18,648 nucleotides of DNA. It comes from Planococcus sp. (in: firmicutes) (GTDB taxonomy: Bacteria > Bacillota > Bacilli > Bacillales_A > Planococcaceae). The translations under genes and the position numbers were made by a program. This document shows positions 6,074 to 14,494 of this stretch, in pieces. The notes below the pieces were generated by a model. That model did no database searches, had not been told where the DNA came from, and saw only the letters and a list, made by a program, of their open reading frames with translations. The stretch spans positions 1 to 18,648 of the forward strand of contig JASKZU010000103.1 in NCBI GenBank assembly GCA_030147455.1. The letters are read 5' to 3'. The stretch's first letter is position 1. Each line of letters starts with the position of its first letter.

Positions 6074-7090
6074 TTACTTGTCTGTTTCGTTTTCTTGCTT
6101 TTCTTCGCGGTCCAATCCTTCTGCGAACAAACCGTAAACGTATTTTTGCGGATCGAACGGCTGCAAGTCATCCAACTTTTCGCCAAGCCCGACAAATTTT
6201 ACCGGAATGTTGAGTTTGTTGCGTATGGCAAGGACGATGCCGCCTTTTGCAGTTCCGTCGAGTTTAGTGAGCACAATTCCGGTGACTTCTGTTACTTCCT
6301 TGAATGTCTGTGCTTGAATCATGGCATTTTGCCCGGTCGTTGCATCGAGCGCCAATAGCACTTCGTGTGGAGCTCCCGGGATTTCGCGCGCGATGACCCG
6401 GTGGACTTTTTGAAGTTCATTCATCAAATTGACTTTGTTCTGCAAACGTCCTGCCGTATCGCAAATAAGCACGTCCACGCCGCGCGATTTAGCCGCACGA
6501 ACCGCATCGTACATGACCGCAGCAGGGTCAGATCCTTCACTTTGCTTGATCGTTTCAATTCCGACACGTTGTCCCCATACATCCAACTGGTCAATGGCTC
6601 CTGCGCGGAACGTATCGCCTGCTGCAAGCATTACCGTTTTTCCTTGGTCTTTCAGTCGCTGGGCCAGTTTGCCGATAGTCGTCGTTTTGCCGACGCCATT
6701 GACGCCGACCATTAAAATCACTGTCGGCCCTTCTTCGGCAAACGTCAATTCGCTCAACTGGTCTTCGCCCGCTTCGTAGATTTCCACGAGTTTTTCAGAA
6801 ATGACCGATTGCACGTTGGATGTGTCTTTGACATTTTTCCGCTGAACTTCAAAGCGCAGTTCGTCCATCAATTCCATGACGGTTTCAAAACCGACGTCTG
6901 CCTGAAGCAGCACTTCTTCCAGTTCTTCGAAAAAGTCTTCGTCCACTTTCCGGTAACGTGCGACAAGATCGTTGATTTTGGATGTAAAACCGGTTCTCGT
7001 CTTACTTAATCCTTCGCGGTATTTTTCTGTTGACTGTTCTTCTTCTACGTTGTTCGTAAATTTGTCTTTCAGCTTTTTAAAGAAACTCAT
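6074..7090 (-). CDS. ftsY: Signal recognition particle receptor FtsY
   Basis: FtsY is the membrane-associated SRP receptor GTPase that pairs with Ffh. The 338-residue protein has a short N-terminus without the long acidic A domain of enterobacteria, an N domain (about 25-110) and a G domain with GVNGVGKT (129-136), the insertion-box region GDTFRAGAIDQL (158-169), DTAGR (211-215) and TKLDG (275-279). It lacks the M domain of Ffh, which separates the two paralogs, and length is typical of Bacillus FtsY. ATG 7090 overlaps the smc stop as ATGA; its binding site AAGGAGTGA is encoded by the last smc codons, so smc and ftsY translation are probably coupled. Confidence 0.98.
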   Translation of the reverse strand: MSFFKKLKDKFTNNVEEEQSTEKYREGLSKTRTGFTSKINDLVARYRKVDEDFFEELEEVLLQADVGFETVMELMDELRFEVQRKNVKDTSNVQSVISEKLVEIYEAGEDQLSELTFAEEGPTVILMVGVNGVGKTTTIGKLAQRLKDQGKTVMLAAGDTFRAGAIDQLDVWGQRVGIETIKQSEGSDPAAVMYDAVRAAKSRGVDVLICDTAGRLQNKVNLMNELQKVHRVIAREIPGAPHEVLLALDATTGQNAMIQAQTFKEVTEVTGIVLTKLDGTAKGGIVLAIRNKLNIPVKFVGLGEKLDDLQPFDPQKYVYGLFAEGLDREEKQENETDK

Positions 7091-10000
7091 CGAATCACTC
7101 CTTGTTTAATGTCTTCCTGCAATTTTACCGAGACCAGCTTGGAAATGCCGGATTCCTGCATCGTGATGCCATACAGCACATCGGCCCCTTCCATCGTGCC
7201 TTTTCGGTGGGTAATGACGATAAACTGCGTATCTTCACTGAATTTCTTCAAATACTGGCTATAGCGCAGCACATTGGATTCATCCAGCGCCGCTTCCACT
7301 TCATCCAATACACAAAACGGCACAGGGCGAACTTTCAAAATTGCGAAAAGCAACGCAATCGCAGTCAGCGCGCGCTCCCCGCCCGACAACAAGCTCAAGT
7401 TCTGGAGTTTTTTTCCTGGCGGCTGGGCAATGATGTCAACTCCTGTATGCAGCAAATCGGAAGGATTGGTCAAAACCAAATCGGCTGAACCGCCTCCGAA
7501 CAATTCTTTAAACACGTGGCGGAAATGGCTTCGGATCGCGTGGAATGTCTCATCAAAGCGCACTGTCATTTCTTCGTCCATTTCTTCGATCAGCGTGCGC
7601 AGCGTATCTTTTGCTTCATTTAAATCGTTCCGCTGTTCAGTCAGGAAACGATGGCGCTCTGCCACATGTTCAAATTCTTCTATTGCTCCGATGTTAACAG
7701 TACCGAGTTCGTCGATTGATTGCTTGAGAAGCTTGACTTGCCGTCTGACGGCTGCTTCATCATCGAGCAGCGGGTATTCGCTTGCTGCGGTCAAATTCAT
7801 GCTGTAATGCTCGCTAAGCTGGCCCAACAGTCCCTGCAATTGCACTTCGAGACGAGTCGATTTCACTTCGCAAATGCGCACCGCTTCAATAAACCCTTTA
7901 TGGATCCGGCTTTGTTCGCGCAATTGTTCCTCGTGCGCATCAAGCGTCTGCTGCAGCTTTTGGCGCTCGGCACGCACACGCTCGATCGTTTCTTTGGCTG
8001 CGCGCCGAGCGGTGGACCAGCGTCCGATTTCCGCGTCCACTTCTTCATCTGAATAGTTCTTTTGGGCATGTTCAGAAGCAATCCATGCAAGCTGCTGCTC
8101 TAATGATTCCAGCTTGTCGGCACTTGCCGCTTCACGCTCCTGCAATTCGGCCGTTTGCAGCACAAGCTGTGCAATGCGTTCTTTGCGCACGGCTAAATCC
8201 GATTTGAATTCAGCGAGCTTGCTGAGCAAAACTTCTCTGGCAGATTCTTTTTGCTGCTTGAAACCGGTCAGCTCTTCGATTTCCGCAGAAAGTCCTGACA
8301 GCTCTGCTTCTACGCCGTTCATTCGCTCGATTGCCTGCTCTTTTCGTTCCATCAAGCCGGTCAAATCCTGCTTGGTTTGCTGTTCGGCACGGAACAATGT
8401 AAAACGATTATCGGTTGTTTTCCATACCGCTTCGATTTCACGCAGCTGGGCGGCGCTTTCCGCTTCTAATTCACGATAGCGTTCGCCTTCCTGGCGCAGC
8501 TGATCCAGCTGTTGTCTCGCAGTTTCAGCTTGCAGCTGCAACGACCGAACCTTTTGTTCAGCTTCTTTTGTTTGCTTTTCAAGTTCCGCTGCTTGCTTTT
8601 GCAACTGCTCAAGCTCTGCTTTTCGCGTAAAGAAGGAAGCCTGCGTTTTTGTAGCGCCGCCGGTCATCGAACCGCCGGCATTGATTACATCGCCTTCGAG
8701 CGTTACAACGCGGTAGCGGTGTTGAATGGCTTTGGCAATAGCTGTTGCAGAATCAAGGTCTTTCGCGACGAGCACGTTGCCCAGCAAGTTTTGGAAAATC
8801 ATCGCATATTGTGCCTCGTAGCGCACAAGAGATGCTGCTATGTCGATAAATCCAGTATGGGAAGCAATTGATTTCACGACTCCATCCGGAATTTGGCGGG
8901 GTTTCATTACCGTCATCGGCAAAAATGTCGAACGGCCGGCCCGTTTTGTCCGCAAAAAGCGAATCGCTTCGCTTGCCGCTTTGTCGTCTTTTGTTACGAT
9001 ATGCTGGCTTGCTGCACCAAATGCCGTTTCCACCGCTTTTGCATAACGCGGATCTGCATCGGCCAGTTCCGCAACCGCCCCGACGATTCCTGACAGTTCA
9101 TTGCGCTCTCTCGCCTGGAGCACTTCGCGTACGCCGTGGAAAAACCCGGAATAATCCGCTTCCAAATCCTGCAACGTTTCAATGCGTGCCGTCAATTGCT
9201 TATGCGATTGATAAGCTTGAAACAATAGATTTTGCTTATGCTCAAAATCGGCTGCCAGTTGCTTGGCTTCCTGCTCTTGCTGCTTAAAGCGTTCCCGCTT
9301 GTTGTTCAAATCGGCATGCATTTCCTCATACGCTCTTTTTGCTTGCTGTTTTTCCGTCGTCAATCGCGCCAGTTCTTTTTCAAACGCCTGTTCCTGAACA
9401 GCAACCCGGCCGCTTGATTCGCTGATTTGCTGTTCCTGGAACGTCAGGTTTTTCAATTCGTTTTTCAAGCCGGCTTGTTCGTTCATCAATTCGATGTATA
9501 CAGACTTTTTAGCTTCAATTTCGTTGTCTATGTCAGCTGGCGTCAAGTTCAGCTGGCTTTCCAATTGCTGCACCGATTTGCGGGCCTGCTGCTGCTCGGA
9601 TTTTTGCCGTTCGAGCACCATTGCTTGTTCCGTGCGCCGCAGCTCGAGTTTTTCCAGCTGTTCCCGTTCTGCTTTGATCGATTCTTCCAGCGTTTGGCGC
9701 TGACGATCCGCGTTGTTCTTTTTCTCGGACATCAGCATTTTACGGCCTTCCCATTTTTCCGATTCTGAACTCGCCTCAACCAAAGCGGTCTGGGCTGCGT
9801 CCATTTCAGCATCGAGTTTTTGGGCCGAGCGCCTGCTTGCGGCCATGTCTTTTTCACTGGAGGCGATAGCTTGTGCAATATGCTGTTCTTTTTCGGCATG
9901 CTGCCGGGCTTCTTCTGACAACACCGTCAGCTGCTCATTCAGTCTGTTGGCGTCATAAGCCAATAGCGCAATGTCTGCATCTTTCAGCTGTGCGCTCATG

Positions 10001-10650
10001 TCCAAATAATCGCGTGCTGCTGATGCCTGTATTTGAAGCGGCTCCATCCGGCCATCGAGTTCGTGCAGAATGTCCAGCACACGGTTGAGATTTTCATCGG
10101 TTTCATTCAATTTGAATTCTGCTTTGCGTTTGCGCTGCTTATACTTTAAAACACCGGCGGCTTCTTCAAAGATCGAACGGCGTTCGTCAGCTTTACTGTT
10201 AAGGATTTCGTCTACGCGCCCTTGTGAAATGATGGAGAATGCTTCTTTTCCAAGCCCTGAATCCATAAACAAGTCCGTGATGTCTTTTAGGCGGCATGTC
10301 TGCTTGTTCAGCAGATAAGCGCTTTCGCCACTGCGAAAAACCCTTCTCGTTACGCTGATTTCACTGTAATCGAGAGGGGCTTTGCCGTCTGTATTATCTA
10401 AAATAAGGGTGACTTCTGCAAAATTCAGCGCTTTTCTTGAGTCGCTTCCGGAGAAAATAACATCTTCCATTTTAGCGCCGCGCAGCGATTTGGCCGATTG
10501 CTCCCCGAGCACCCAGCGGATAGCATCGGTGACGTTGCTTTTGCCGCTTCCGTTCGGGCCGACAACTGCGGTGACACCAGGGACAAAATCAATGCCAACC
10601 CGGTCAGCGAATGATTTAAATCCGATTACTTCCAATCTTTTCAAAAACAT
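7087..10650 (-). CDS. smc: Chromosome partition protein SMC
   Basis: SMC is the ATPase of bacterial condensin, working with ScpA and ScpB to compact and segregate chromosomes. The 1187-residue protein has the full architecture: N-terminal head with Walker A GPNGSGKS (31-38), a first coiled coil (about 170-495), the hinge (about 500-665, containing SGFFHGVREV and GGSMTGGA), a return coiled coil rich in Gln, Glu and Ala, and a C-terminal head with signature LSGGERALTA (from 1088) and Walker B FCVLDEVEAALDE (about 1112-1124). The ATG at 10650 (MFLKRLEVIGFKSFA) matches the family; a TTG two codons earlier is rejected. Its binding site GGAGG lies in the last rnc codons with only two bases between the genes. 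No frameshift seen. scpA/scpB are not in this window. Confidence 0.99.
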   Translation of the reverse strand: MFLKRLEVIGFKSFADRVGIDFVPGVTAVVGPNGSGKSNVTDAIRWVLGEQSAKSLRGAKMEDVIFSGSDSRKALNFAEVTLILDNTDGKAPLDYSEISVTRRVFRSGESAYLLNKQTCRLKDITDLFMDSGLGKEAFSIISQGRVDEILNSKADERRSIFEEAAGVLKYKQRKRKAEFKLNETDENLNRVLDILHELDGRMEPLQIQASAARDYLDMSAQLKDADIALLAYDANRLNEQLTVLSEEARQHAEKEQHIAQAIASSEKDMAASRRSAQKLDAEMDAAQTALVEASSESEKWEGRKMLMSEKKNNADRQRQTLEESIKAEREQLEKLELRRTEQAMVLERQKSEQQQARKSVQQLESQLNLTPADIDNEIEAKKSVYIELMNEQAGLKNELKNLTFQEQQISESSGRVAVQEQAFEKELARLTTEKQQAKRAYEEMHADLNNKRERFKQQEQEAKQLAADFEHKQNLLFQAYQSHKQLTARIETLQDLEADYSGFFHGVREVLQARERNELSGIVGAVAELADADPRYAKAVETAFGAASQHIVTKDDKAASEAIRFLRTKRAGRSTFLPMTVMKPRQIPDGVVKSIASHTGFIDIAASLVRYEAQYAMIFQNLLGNVLVAKDLDSATAIAKAIQHRYRVVTLEGDVINAGGSMTGGATKTQASFFTRKAELEQLQKQAAELEKQTKEAEQKVRSLQLQAETARQQLDQLRQEGERYRELEAESAAQLREIEAVWKTTDNRFTLFRAEQQTKQDLTGLMERKEQAIERMNGVEAELSGLSAEIEELTGFKQQKESAREVLLSKLAEFKSDLAVRKERIAQLVLQTAELQEREAASADKLESLEQQLAWIASEHAQKNYSDEEVDAEIGRWSTARRAAKETIERVRAERQKLQQTLDAHEEQLREQSRIHKGFIEAVRICEVKSTRLEVQLQGLLGQLSEHYSMNLTAASEYPLLDDEAAVRRQVKLLKQSIDELGTVNIGAIEEFEHVAERHRFLTEQRNDLNEAKDTLRTLIEEMDEEMTVRFDETFHAIRSHFRHVFKELFGGGSADLVLTNPSDLLHTGVDIIAQPPGKKLQNLSLLSGGERALTAIALLFAILKVRPVPFCVLDEVEAALDESNVLRYSQYLKKFSEDTQFIVITHRKGTMEGADVLYGITMQESGISKLVSVKLQEDIKQGVIR

Positions 10651-10652
10651 GT

Positions 10653-11408
10653 TCAATCCTCCGCTGTTTCCTGCAATTTGAGAATGGCGAGCTGCGCTGC
10701 TTTTTGCTCTGCTTCTTTTTTAGAGCGGCCATCGCCGACACCCAGCTCGAGATCCCCAAGCGACACGCGTGTCACAAAGACACGGCTATGCGCAGGACCT
10801 TTTTCTTCGATGATTTCATAAATCAAGACGCCTGTATTCTTCTGCTGCACCAATTCCTGCAATTGGCTCTTATAATCCATCGCATGCGAAAAAGCACCGA
10901 TTTCCACTTTCGGAAATAACACGACCTCCAAAAAGGCAACGACCTTTTCGAGTCCTTGGTCCAGATAAAGCGCTCCAACGAACGATTCGAATACATCTGC
11001 CAAAAGAGCAGGACGGGTTCTTCCCCCTGTCAACTCTTCGCCTTTGCCGAGAAGGATATACTTTCCGAATCCCAGTTCGTTGGCAAAAAGGACAAGCGAC
11101 GGCTCACATACGATAGAGGCACGAAGCTTCGTCAATTCCCCTTCGCTCATTTCCGGGTATTTCATATACAGAAAATGTGATACAGACAATTCCAGAACGG
11201 CATCGCCTAAAAACTCCAGACGTTCGTTGTCAGTAAATTGTCTTCTTCGATGCTCATTCACATAAGATGAATGGGTAAACGCCTGCTGCAGGAGAGCAGG
11301 TTTTGAAAATTGGATATTCAATTCTTGCTGCAGCGCTTCAAATGCCAACTTGGTGCTGTCTTTCAGCGGCATTTGCTTTTGCTGTTTTGGTTTTCGGTTT
11401 ATCGCCAT
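10653..11408 (-). CDS. rnc: Ribonuclease III
   Basis: RNase III cleaves double-stranded RNA in rRNA precursors, scRNA/SRP RNA precursors and mRNAs. The 251-residue protein has the family signature NERLEFLGDAVLEL (61-74) with acidic residues Glu62, Glu65 and Asp69, and the second metal-binding set Asp138 and Glu141 in ADVFESFVGALY. A double-stranded RNA-binding domain covers about 177-246 (DYKSQLQELVQ to RSKKEAEQKAAQLAI). The ATG at 11408 follows AGGAAGG. Length matches Bacillus Rnc, with a basic Gln/Lys-rich N-terminal tail. A candidate promoter lies in the preceding gap, and smc follows almost without spacing, giving an rnc-smc-ftsY unit as in Bacillus. Confidence 0.98.
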   Translation of the reverse strand: MAINRKPKQQKQMPLKDSTKLAFEALQQELNIQFSKPALLQQAFTHSSYVNEHRRRQFTDNERLEFLGDAVLELSVSHFLYMKYPEMSEGELTKLRASIVCEPSLVLFANELGFGKYILLGKGEELTGGRTRPALLADVFESFVGALYLDQGLEKVVAFLEVVLFPKVEIGAFSHAMDYKSQLQELVQQKNTGVLIYEIIEEKGPAHSRVFVTRVSLGDLELGVGDGRSKKEAEQKAAQLAILKLQETAED

Positions 11409-11441
11409 ATTTATCTGCCTTCCTCTACTGTTCTCTTGTTG

Positions 11442-11470
11442 ATTTTACCTGTTTTTCCGGCATTGTGCAA
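11442..11470 (-). promoter_or_regulatory. Candidate promoter for rnc-smc-ftsY
   Basis: Minus strand TTGCAC (11465-11470), 17-base spacer, TAAAAT (11442-11447). The -10 has five of six consensus bases, the -35 three of six. The -35 overlaps the end of the U run of the acpP terminator. Transcripts would begin about 27 bases before the rnc ATG. Confidence 0.45.
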
Positions 11471-11507
11471 AAAGAGAATTGACGCACAGCTGGGCTGTGC
11501 GTCAATT
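11469..11507 (-). terminator. Strong terminator after acpP
   Basis: A perfect 14-bp stem (arms 11494-11507 and 11477-11490) with a three-base loop (11491-11493) is followed on the minus strand by CTCTTTTT. It ends the fatty-acid unit 40 bases after the acpP stop. On the plus strand the stem is followed by GTTTT, so it may act weakly in both directions. Confidence 0.92.
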
Positions 11508-11547
11508 GTTTTGTGCTATCAAGCTGGGAACATTCCCTTTATTCAAC

Positions 11548-11784
11548 TTAAGCTTGTTTTTTCTCAATGTAAGCTACTGCGTCGCCTACTGTAGACATAC
11601 CTTCTGCATCTTCATCAGAAATTTCCATGTCGAATTCGTCTTCAAGTTCCATGACCAATTCTACTACGTCCAATGAATCTGCACCAAGATCGTTTGTGAA
11701 AGATGCTTCAGGCTTTACTTCGCTTTCTTCCACACCAAGACGATCTACGATTACTTTGGTTACACGCTCCAATACTGTTGACAA
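11548..11784 (-). CDS. acpP: Acyl carrier protein
   Basis: ACP carries growing acyl chains on a phosphopantetheine arm; it is the substrate partner of FabD, FabG and PlsX encoded just upstream. The 78-residue acidic protein contains the modification motif GADSLDVVELVMELE with Ser37, and the EFDMEISDEDAE segment that is almost invariant in Bacillus. I choose a TTG start at 11784 (then STVLERVTKVIV): GGGGAGGTG lies eight bases upstream and the length matches the family (77-78). A GTG at 11793 is in frame but lies inside that binding site, so it is unlikely. The 39-base gap from fabG shows a possible short-leader promoter; a strong terminator follows. Confidence 0.96.
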   Translation of the reverse strand: MSTVLERVTKVIVDRLGVEESEVKPEASFTNDLGADSLDVVELVMELEDEFDMEISDEDAEGMSTVGDAVAYIEKKQA

Positions 11785-11805
11785 TGTCGTCACCTCCCCT
11801 CAAAT

Positions 11806-11834
11806 AGTATAACGAATTCCTTGTTACATGACCA
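11806..11834 (-). promoter_or_regulatory. Weak candidate promoter for acpP
   Basis: Minus strand TGGTCA (11829-11834, inside the last fabG codons), 17-base spacer, TATACT (11806-11811). The -10 is good (five of six). The predicted start would fall at the first bases of the ribosome binding site, leaving a leader of about 15 bases, which weakens the call. An internal acp promoter is known in Bacillus subtilis. Confidence 0.3.
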
Positions 11835-12570
11835 TGCCGCCGTCCAAATTCAACGTTTGGCCTGTTACATAACGGGCTTCATCCGATGCCAGGAACAATG
11901 CAGCACTTGCTACATCTTCGGGATCGCCAAAACGGGCAAGCGGAATCTGCGCAAGCATGCTTGCCTGTACATCGTCACTCAATTTCTCGGTCATATCCGT
12001 CGTGATAAATCCAGGCGCGATAGCGTTCGCTGTGATGCCGCGGCTTGCTAGTTCACGTGCCGTTGTTTTTGTCAGGCCAATGACGCCGGCTTTTGCTGCG
12101 ACGTAGTTTGCTTGTCCCGCATTGCCCATGACTCCGACGATCGAGGCGATATTGACGATGCGTCCTGCGCGCTGCTTCATCATTTGGCGCGTGACGGCTT
12201 TCGTGCAGACAAAGACGCCTTTCAAGTTCGTGTTGATCACATCGTCCCACTCATCATCTTTCATGCGCATGATCAAGTTGTCGCGCGTAATGCCTGCATT
12301 GTTGATAAGAATATCGAGTGAACCGAACTGCTTGATCGTTTCATCTGTCAGCGCTTTAACAGCTTCTGCATCGCTGACGTTCGCTTTAACAGCGATTGCT
12401 TTTCCGCCTGCTTCTTCGATTTCACGAACTACCGCTTCTGCTTTTTCCTGGCTGCCGCTGTAGTTGACTACTACATTTGCGCCTTCTTGTGCAAAGCGTC
12501 GTGCAATTGCCGCACCGATTCCACGGGAAGCCCCTGTAATAATTGCTGTTTTTCCAGTTAGTTTGCTCAT
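11824..12570 (-). CDS. fabG: 3-oxoacyl-[ACP] reductase FabG
   Basis: FabG reduces beta-ketoacyl-ACP with NADPH in the first reductive step of fatty-acid elongation. The 248-residue short-chain dehydrogenase has the cofactor glycine motif TGASRGIG (12-19), NNAG (90-93), and the catalytic set Asn115, Ser143, Tyr156 and Lys160 (YVAAK). The C-terminal APGFITTDMT and GQTLNLDGGM match FabG rather than a general SDR. The ATG at 12570 overlaps the fabD stop as ATGA, and GAGGAG lies upstream. A longer open frame to 12738 only overlaps fabD out of frame and is rejected. It is the fourth gene of the FapR unit, followed by acpP. Confidence 0.98.
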   Translation of the reverse strand: MSKLTGKTAIITGASRGIGAAIARRFAQEGANVVVNYSGSQEKAEAVVREIEEAGGKAIAVKANVSDAEAVKALTDETIKQFGSLDILINNAGITRDNLIMRMKDDEWDDVINTNLKGVFVCTKAVTRQMMKQRAGRIVNIASIVGVMGNAGQANYVAAKAGVIGLTKTTARELASRGITANAIAPGFITTDMTEKLSDDVQASMLAQIPLARFGDPEDVASAALFLASDEARYVTGQTLNLDGGMVM

Positions 12571-13505
12571 TGTGTCAGCTCCTCTACCGCTTTCTCGAAT
12601 GATTCTAAGTCGTGTACCGGCAGAACCTGGACCGAACGGTCGATTTTTTTGACGAGCCCGCTCAAGACTTTGCCCGGCCCGACTTCTACGAACGTCGTTA
12701 CGCCAAGTTCGATCATTTGACGCACGGATTGCTCCCATAAAACCGGCGAATATAGTTGGTGCACAAGCAAGTCCTGCAGCTGCGCAGCATTTGTTTCCGC
12801 TTCAGCCCGCACGTTCGTGACAACCGGGATTTTGGCATTGAGCAAAAACGATTCACTCAACACTTTCGCTAAATCCTGAGAAGCTGAACGCATCAGTTCT
12901 GAATGAAACGGCCCGCTGACGTCAAGCGGAATTGCACGCTTTGCACCGCGTTCTTTCGCTACTGCGCAAGCTTGTTCAACGCCTGCTTTTGTTCCCGAAA
13001 TGACAATTTGGCCCGGGCAGTTCAAGTTGGCTAACTGAACCACGCCTGTGCTGTCCGTCACTTCATTTGCCACTTTTTCCAGCTCTTCGCTGTCCATTCC
13101 AAGAATGGCAGCCATCGCCCCTTTGCCTGCTGGGACTGCTTCGTTCATATACAAGCCGCGTTTGTGGACGACATCCACCGCTTTCGGGAATTCCAGCACA
13201 TTCGAAGCAACCAGGGCACTGTATTCACCGAGGCTGTGGCCTGCTGTGTAATCCGGCCGTATGCCTTTGCGCATCAGCCGTTCAGTGATCATCGAACTGA
13301 CTGTAAGCAGTGCCGGCTGTGCATGGTAAGTTAAGGTCAACTCTTCTTGCGGCCCTTCGAGCATCAGTTTAGACAAGCTCATTTCCATTACTTGGTCGGC
13401 GCTTTCAAAAAACTGGCGGCTTTTTTCATCCTCCAAAAAGCTCTGTCCCATTCCGACTGTTTGAGAACCTTGTCCTGGATAAATAAATGCAATTTTCCTT
13501 CTCAT
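12567..13505 (-). CDS. fabD: Malonyl CoA-ACP transacylase FabD
   Basis: FabD moves malonyl groups from CoA to ACP, supplying the elongation substrate. The 312-residue protein shows the oxyanion-loop motif GQGSQ (11-15), the nucleophile elbow GHSLGE (89-94) with Ser91 as expected nucleophile, Arg116 that binds the malonyl carboxylate, and His201 in SGPFHS as catalytic base. Length is typical. ATG 13505 overlaps the plsX stop as ATGA, and AAGGAGG stands ten bases upstream within plsX. It lies in the fapR-plsX-fabD-fabG unit, so FapR repression relieved by malonyl-CoA would control the enzyme that consumes malonyl-CoA. Confidence 0.98.
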   Translation of the reverse strand: MRRKIAFIYPGQGSQTVGMGQSFLEDEKSRQFFESADQVMEMSLSKLMLEGPQEELTLTYHAQPALLTVSSMITERLMRKGIRPDYTAGHSLGEYSALVASNVLEFPKAVDVVHKRGLYMNEAVPAGKGAMAAILGMDSEELEKVANEVTDSTGVVQLANLNCPGQIVISGTKAGVEQACAVAKERGAKRAIPLDVSGPFHSELMRSASQDLAKVLSESFLLNAKIPVVTNVRAEAETNAAQLQDLLVHQLYSPVLWEQSVRQMIELGVTTFVEVGPGKVLSGLVKKIDRSVQVLPVHDLESFEKAVEELTQ

Positions 13506-14494
13506 GAAGTTTGTTCCTCCTTCAACGTGCTGTAAATTGTGCCGGCGACATTGTGTTCAACCATTGTCCGCGCCTGGCGGATGGCGTTATAAAATGCCGT
13601 CCCATTGGAAGAACCGTGCGCTTTAATGACAGGAGCCTTCAGCCCGAACAATCCTGCACCGCCATATTCACTGTAATCAAGCATTCCTTTTAATGCACTC
13701 AAGTCATTTTTCACGAGCATGGCAGCGAATTTTGTTTTGGCTGACGACATGAAGACCTCTTTCATCATGGCAAAAACATTCATAGCCGTGCCTTCGATCG
13801 TCTTGAGCACCATATTTCCGGTAAAGCCGTCGGTGACGACGACATCCGCAACGCCGTTCAACAAATCGCGCGACTCGACGTTGCCAATAAAGTTGACCGG
13901 CGCTTCTTTAAGCAACGGAAAAGCAGCTTTGGTCAGCTCATTGCCTTTTTTCTCTTCCGTTCCAATATTAAGCAGTCCGACTGTCGGATTTTGGATGCCG
14001 CGCACTTTTTCGGCATAAATGCTGCCCATGATGGCATATTGAACGAGGTGCTCAGGCTTGGCATCTGCATTGGCGCCAAGGTCAAGCATCACAAAGCCTT
14101 TGCCGTCCATTGTCGGCAGCGTTGGGGCAAGAGCCGGGCGATCCACACCTTCGATGCGTCCGACCACAAACAAGCCGGCTGACATCAAGGCACCTGTATT
14201 GCCAGCTGAAACAGCAGCGTCTGCCGTGCCTTCTTTGACAGCTTCGGCCATACGGACCATGGACGCATCTTTTTTGCGGCGCACAGAACGGACCGGATCG
14301 TCTTCTGCTTCAATGATCTCCGAGCAGTCGATGACGGTCAGCCGGTCCTGTGCCGTTATGTATTCATTGATTTTATCCTGCTGTCCGTACAATAAAATTT
14401 CCAGGTCCGAAAACGCCTCGAGCGCCTGCTTGACCCCTTCGATGATTTCTTTTGGCGCATTGTCCCCGCCCATTGCATCAATCGCTATTTTCAT
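13502..14494 (-). CDS. plsX: Phosphate acyltransferase PlsX
   Basis: PlsX converts acyl-ACP to acyl-phosphate, the donor for PlsY in the first acylation of glycerol-3-phosphate; it is a peripheral membrane enzyme linking fatty-acid and phospholipid synthesis. The 330-residue protein starts MKIAIDAMGGDNAPKEI, the hallmark N-terminus of the family, and holds SAGNTGALM (around 116), GKGFVMLDLGAN, and the VVTDGFTGNMVLKTIEG segment near 220-236. ATG 14494 overlaps the fapR stop as ATGA, with GAAGGTGG upstream. Length and synteny match Bacillus PlsX. Expression should follow the FapR operator at 15093-15109. Confidence 0.98.
   Translation of the reverse strand: MKIAIDAMGGDNAPKEIIEGVKQALEAFSDLEILLYGQQDKINEYITAQDRLTVIDCSEIIEAEDDPVRSVRRKKDASMVRMAEAVKEGTADAAVSAGNTGALMSAGLFVVGRIEGVDRPALAPTLPTMDGKGFVMLDLGANADAKPEHLVQYAIMGSIYAEKVRGIQNPTVGLLNIGTEEKKGNELTKAAFPLLKEAPVNFIGNVESRDLLNGVADVVVTDGFTGNMVLKTIEGTAMNVFAMMKEVFMSSAKTKFAAMLVKNDLSALKGMLDYSEYGGAGLFGLKAPVIKAHGSSNGTAFYNAIRQARTMVEHNVAGTIYSTLKEEQTS

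Noticed and set aside
8114..8871. Plus-strand Ser/Arg/Cys- and Phe/Leu-rich frames opposite smc, some resembling membrane proteins
   Set aside because: The hydrophobic runs arise from reading Gln/Glu/Lys codons of the SMC coiled coil in reverse; no independent coding evidence.
9220..9960. Gln-rich and repetitive-looking stretches in smc as a possible DNA repeat
   Set aside because: The resemblance is compositional (Gln, Glu, Ala and Lys codons of a coiled coil); no exact direct repeat unit is seen.
12571..12738. 56-codon N-terminal extension of fabG
   Set aside because: Overlaps fabD out of frame, is Arg-rich and unlike any FabG; the ATG at 12570 has a good binding site and the family N-terminus.
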